This document shows positions 11,918 through 12,604 of a stretch of DNA of 12,604 bases, one piece after another. The position numbers were made by a program, and so were the translations under genes. This stretch comes from CAWBRT01 sp050015355 (GTDB lineage: Bacteria > Acidobacteriota > Terriglobia > Terriglobales > Acidobacteriaceae). Numbering within the stretch: the stretch's first letter is position 1; each line of letters begins with the position of its first letter. The notes under the pieces were generated by a model. The model was given only the letters and a program-made list of their open reading frames with translations. It was not told where the DNA came from and did no database searches. The stretch covers positions 1-12,604 of the forward strand of contig JBEKBO010000182.1 of NCBI GenBank assembly GCA_050015355.1. Reading direction: 5' to 3'.

Positions 11918-12604
11918 TCATCGATAAAAAGCGGCGATCCTTTCGGTAATGTAATCGATCTGTGCGTCCTCAATCTGCGACTGAGATGGTAGCCACAATC
12001 CGTGGGAGCCCACATGCTCACTCACCGGGTAGCTTCCCGGCAAACAGTAGGCCTTCTGCCGATTGATGGGCGGGTACATGAGACGAGTGCCGACACCGTT
12101 CTTATGAAGATAGGAGTGCAGTCGATCACGGTCGTCGACCAGCGCATCGATGAACCACGGGGTCGTGTGGTCCAGATCCTGCCGAAATACACGAACCTGT
12201 GGAATATCTGACAGGCGGGACTGGTAATGCCTCAAGATTTCCTTTTTTCTTTCGATACGCCAAGCAAGTTTGGCCATCTGGGCGATGCCGATGCAGGCCT
12301 GAATATCCGTAAACTTGAAGTTGTATCCGATGGTATCGTGGATATCATTGCCCCCGCTTGTACGTCCAAAATCCTTGAACCGGCGCAGCTTTGACGCAAT
12401 GTCGTCGTCGTCAGTCACCAAAGCGCCCCCCTGCCCGGTGGTTATGATCTTAGCGGTCGAAAACGAGAAACTGCCGACTCGGCCAGCGGTACCGATATGC
12501 CGGCCGTCCGGATAGTGGCTGCCCAGGGATTGGGCGGCGTCCTCAATGAGTACCAATCCATGCTTCTCCGCCAGATCGACGAAGGCATCTATTCCGCACA
12601 AAGG
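11918..12604 (-). CDS. DegT/DnrJ/EryC1/StrS-family aminotransferase, 5' end outside window
   Basis: PLP-dependent sugar aminotransferase of the type that makes amino sugars for surface polysaccharides, O-antigen or secondary metabolites from nucleotide-linked keto sugars. The 228 visible residues are the C-terminal part, and the gene continues past the right edge. Visible are EDAAQSLGS, whose Asp contacts the PLP ring nitrogen, and FSFSTAKIITTGQGG, which carries the PLP-binding lysine. A C-terminal small domain includes NFKFTDIQACIGIAQ, PWFIDALV, GTRLMYPPINRQKAY and WLPSQSQI. About 130-160 N-terminal residues should lie beyond the edge. Lys followed by IITTGQGG rather than the common N-(L/M)-T-x-G-E-G-G is a mild variant. 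The 3' end is complete, with a TGA or TAA-type stop near 11918. Its exact substrate cannot be told from this fragment. Confidence 0.9.
   Translation of the reverse strand, partial: PLCGIDAFVDLAEKHGLVLIEDAAQSLGSHYPDGRHIGTAGRVGSFSFSTAKIITTGQGGALVTDDDDIASKLRRFKDFGRTSGGNDIHDTIGYNFKFTDIQACIGIAQMAKLAWRIERKKEILRHYQSRLSDIPQVRVFRQDLDHTTPWFIDALVDDRDRLHSYLHKNGVGTRLMYPPINRQKAYCLPGSYPVSEHVGSHGLWLPSQSQIEDAQIDYITERIAAFYR

Overview
The window looks like chromosomal DNA of a GC-rich, free-living, Gram-negative-type bacterium. Acidobacteriota (soil Terriglobia/Koribacter-like) is my best guess. It rests on remembered gene style (an AzgA-type permease with a PYMGENAF motif, PlsY beside GpsA, intergenic palindromes built on TCATCCTGAG cores) and not on a marker gene. 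Every coding region is a housekeeping or common accessory gene. I see no rRNA, tRNA, CRISPR array, prophage or transposase gene.

Layout, left to right. On the + strand: thpR (RNA 2',3'-cyclic phosphodiesterase), then plsY and gpsA, which overlap at GTGA and together make and first acylate glycerol-3-phosphate. Next are ftsY (SRP receptor GTPase), ribD (bifunctional deaminase/reductase) and ribE (riboflavin synthase alpha chain), each separated from its neighbour by repeat-filled DNA. On the - strand: mobA, translationally overlapping an orphan MlaF-like ABC ATPase, and upstream of these a 139-residue hypothetical gene. Back on the + strand: a type IV prepilin peptidase (pilD) and a shortened AzgA-type purine permease. 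At the right edge, on the - strand, is the 3' part of a DegT/DnrJ/EryC1/StrS sugar aminotransferase that runs off the window.

The striking part is between the genes. Most spacers are packed with palindromic elements without ORFs. (i) A roughly 40-bp mini-hairpin has the form GGGGTCCCC + stem + 6-7-nt loop + stem ending GGGGT. At least six copies occur, all in the same orientation on the + strand. (ii) A roughly 160-bp MITE-like palindrome with 22-bp terminal inverted repeats occurs in two copies. (iii) A roughly 120-bp element carrying GTCATCGTGAGG occurs in two copies. (iv) A composite element ending in GCGGGCTTTAGCCC occurs in two copies. (v) There are several CCCCA...TGGGG hairpins, two of which could act as terminators after ribD and ribE.

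The mini-hairpin is nested inside one copy of element ii and one copy of element iii while the sister copies lack it, and one copy lies in frame inside thpR. This looks like a recently mobile, structure-respecting palindromic element family, comparable in behaviour to REP or Rickettsia palindromic elements. It is the best candidate here for something undescribed. The second notable point is an apparent in-frame internal deletion of about 110-120 residues in the purine permease.
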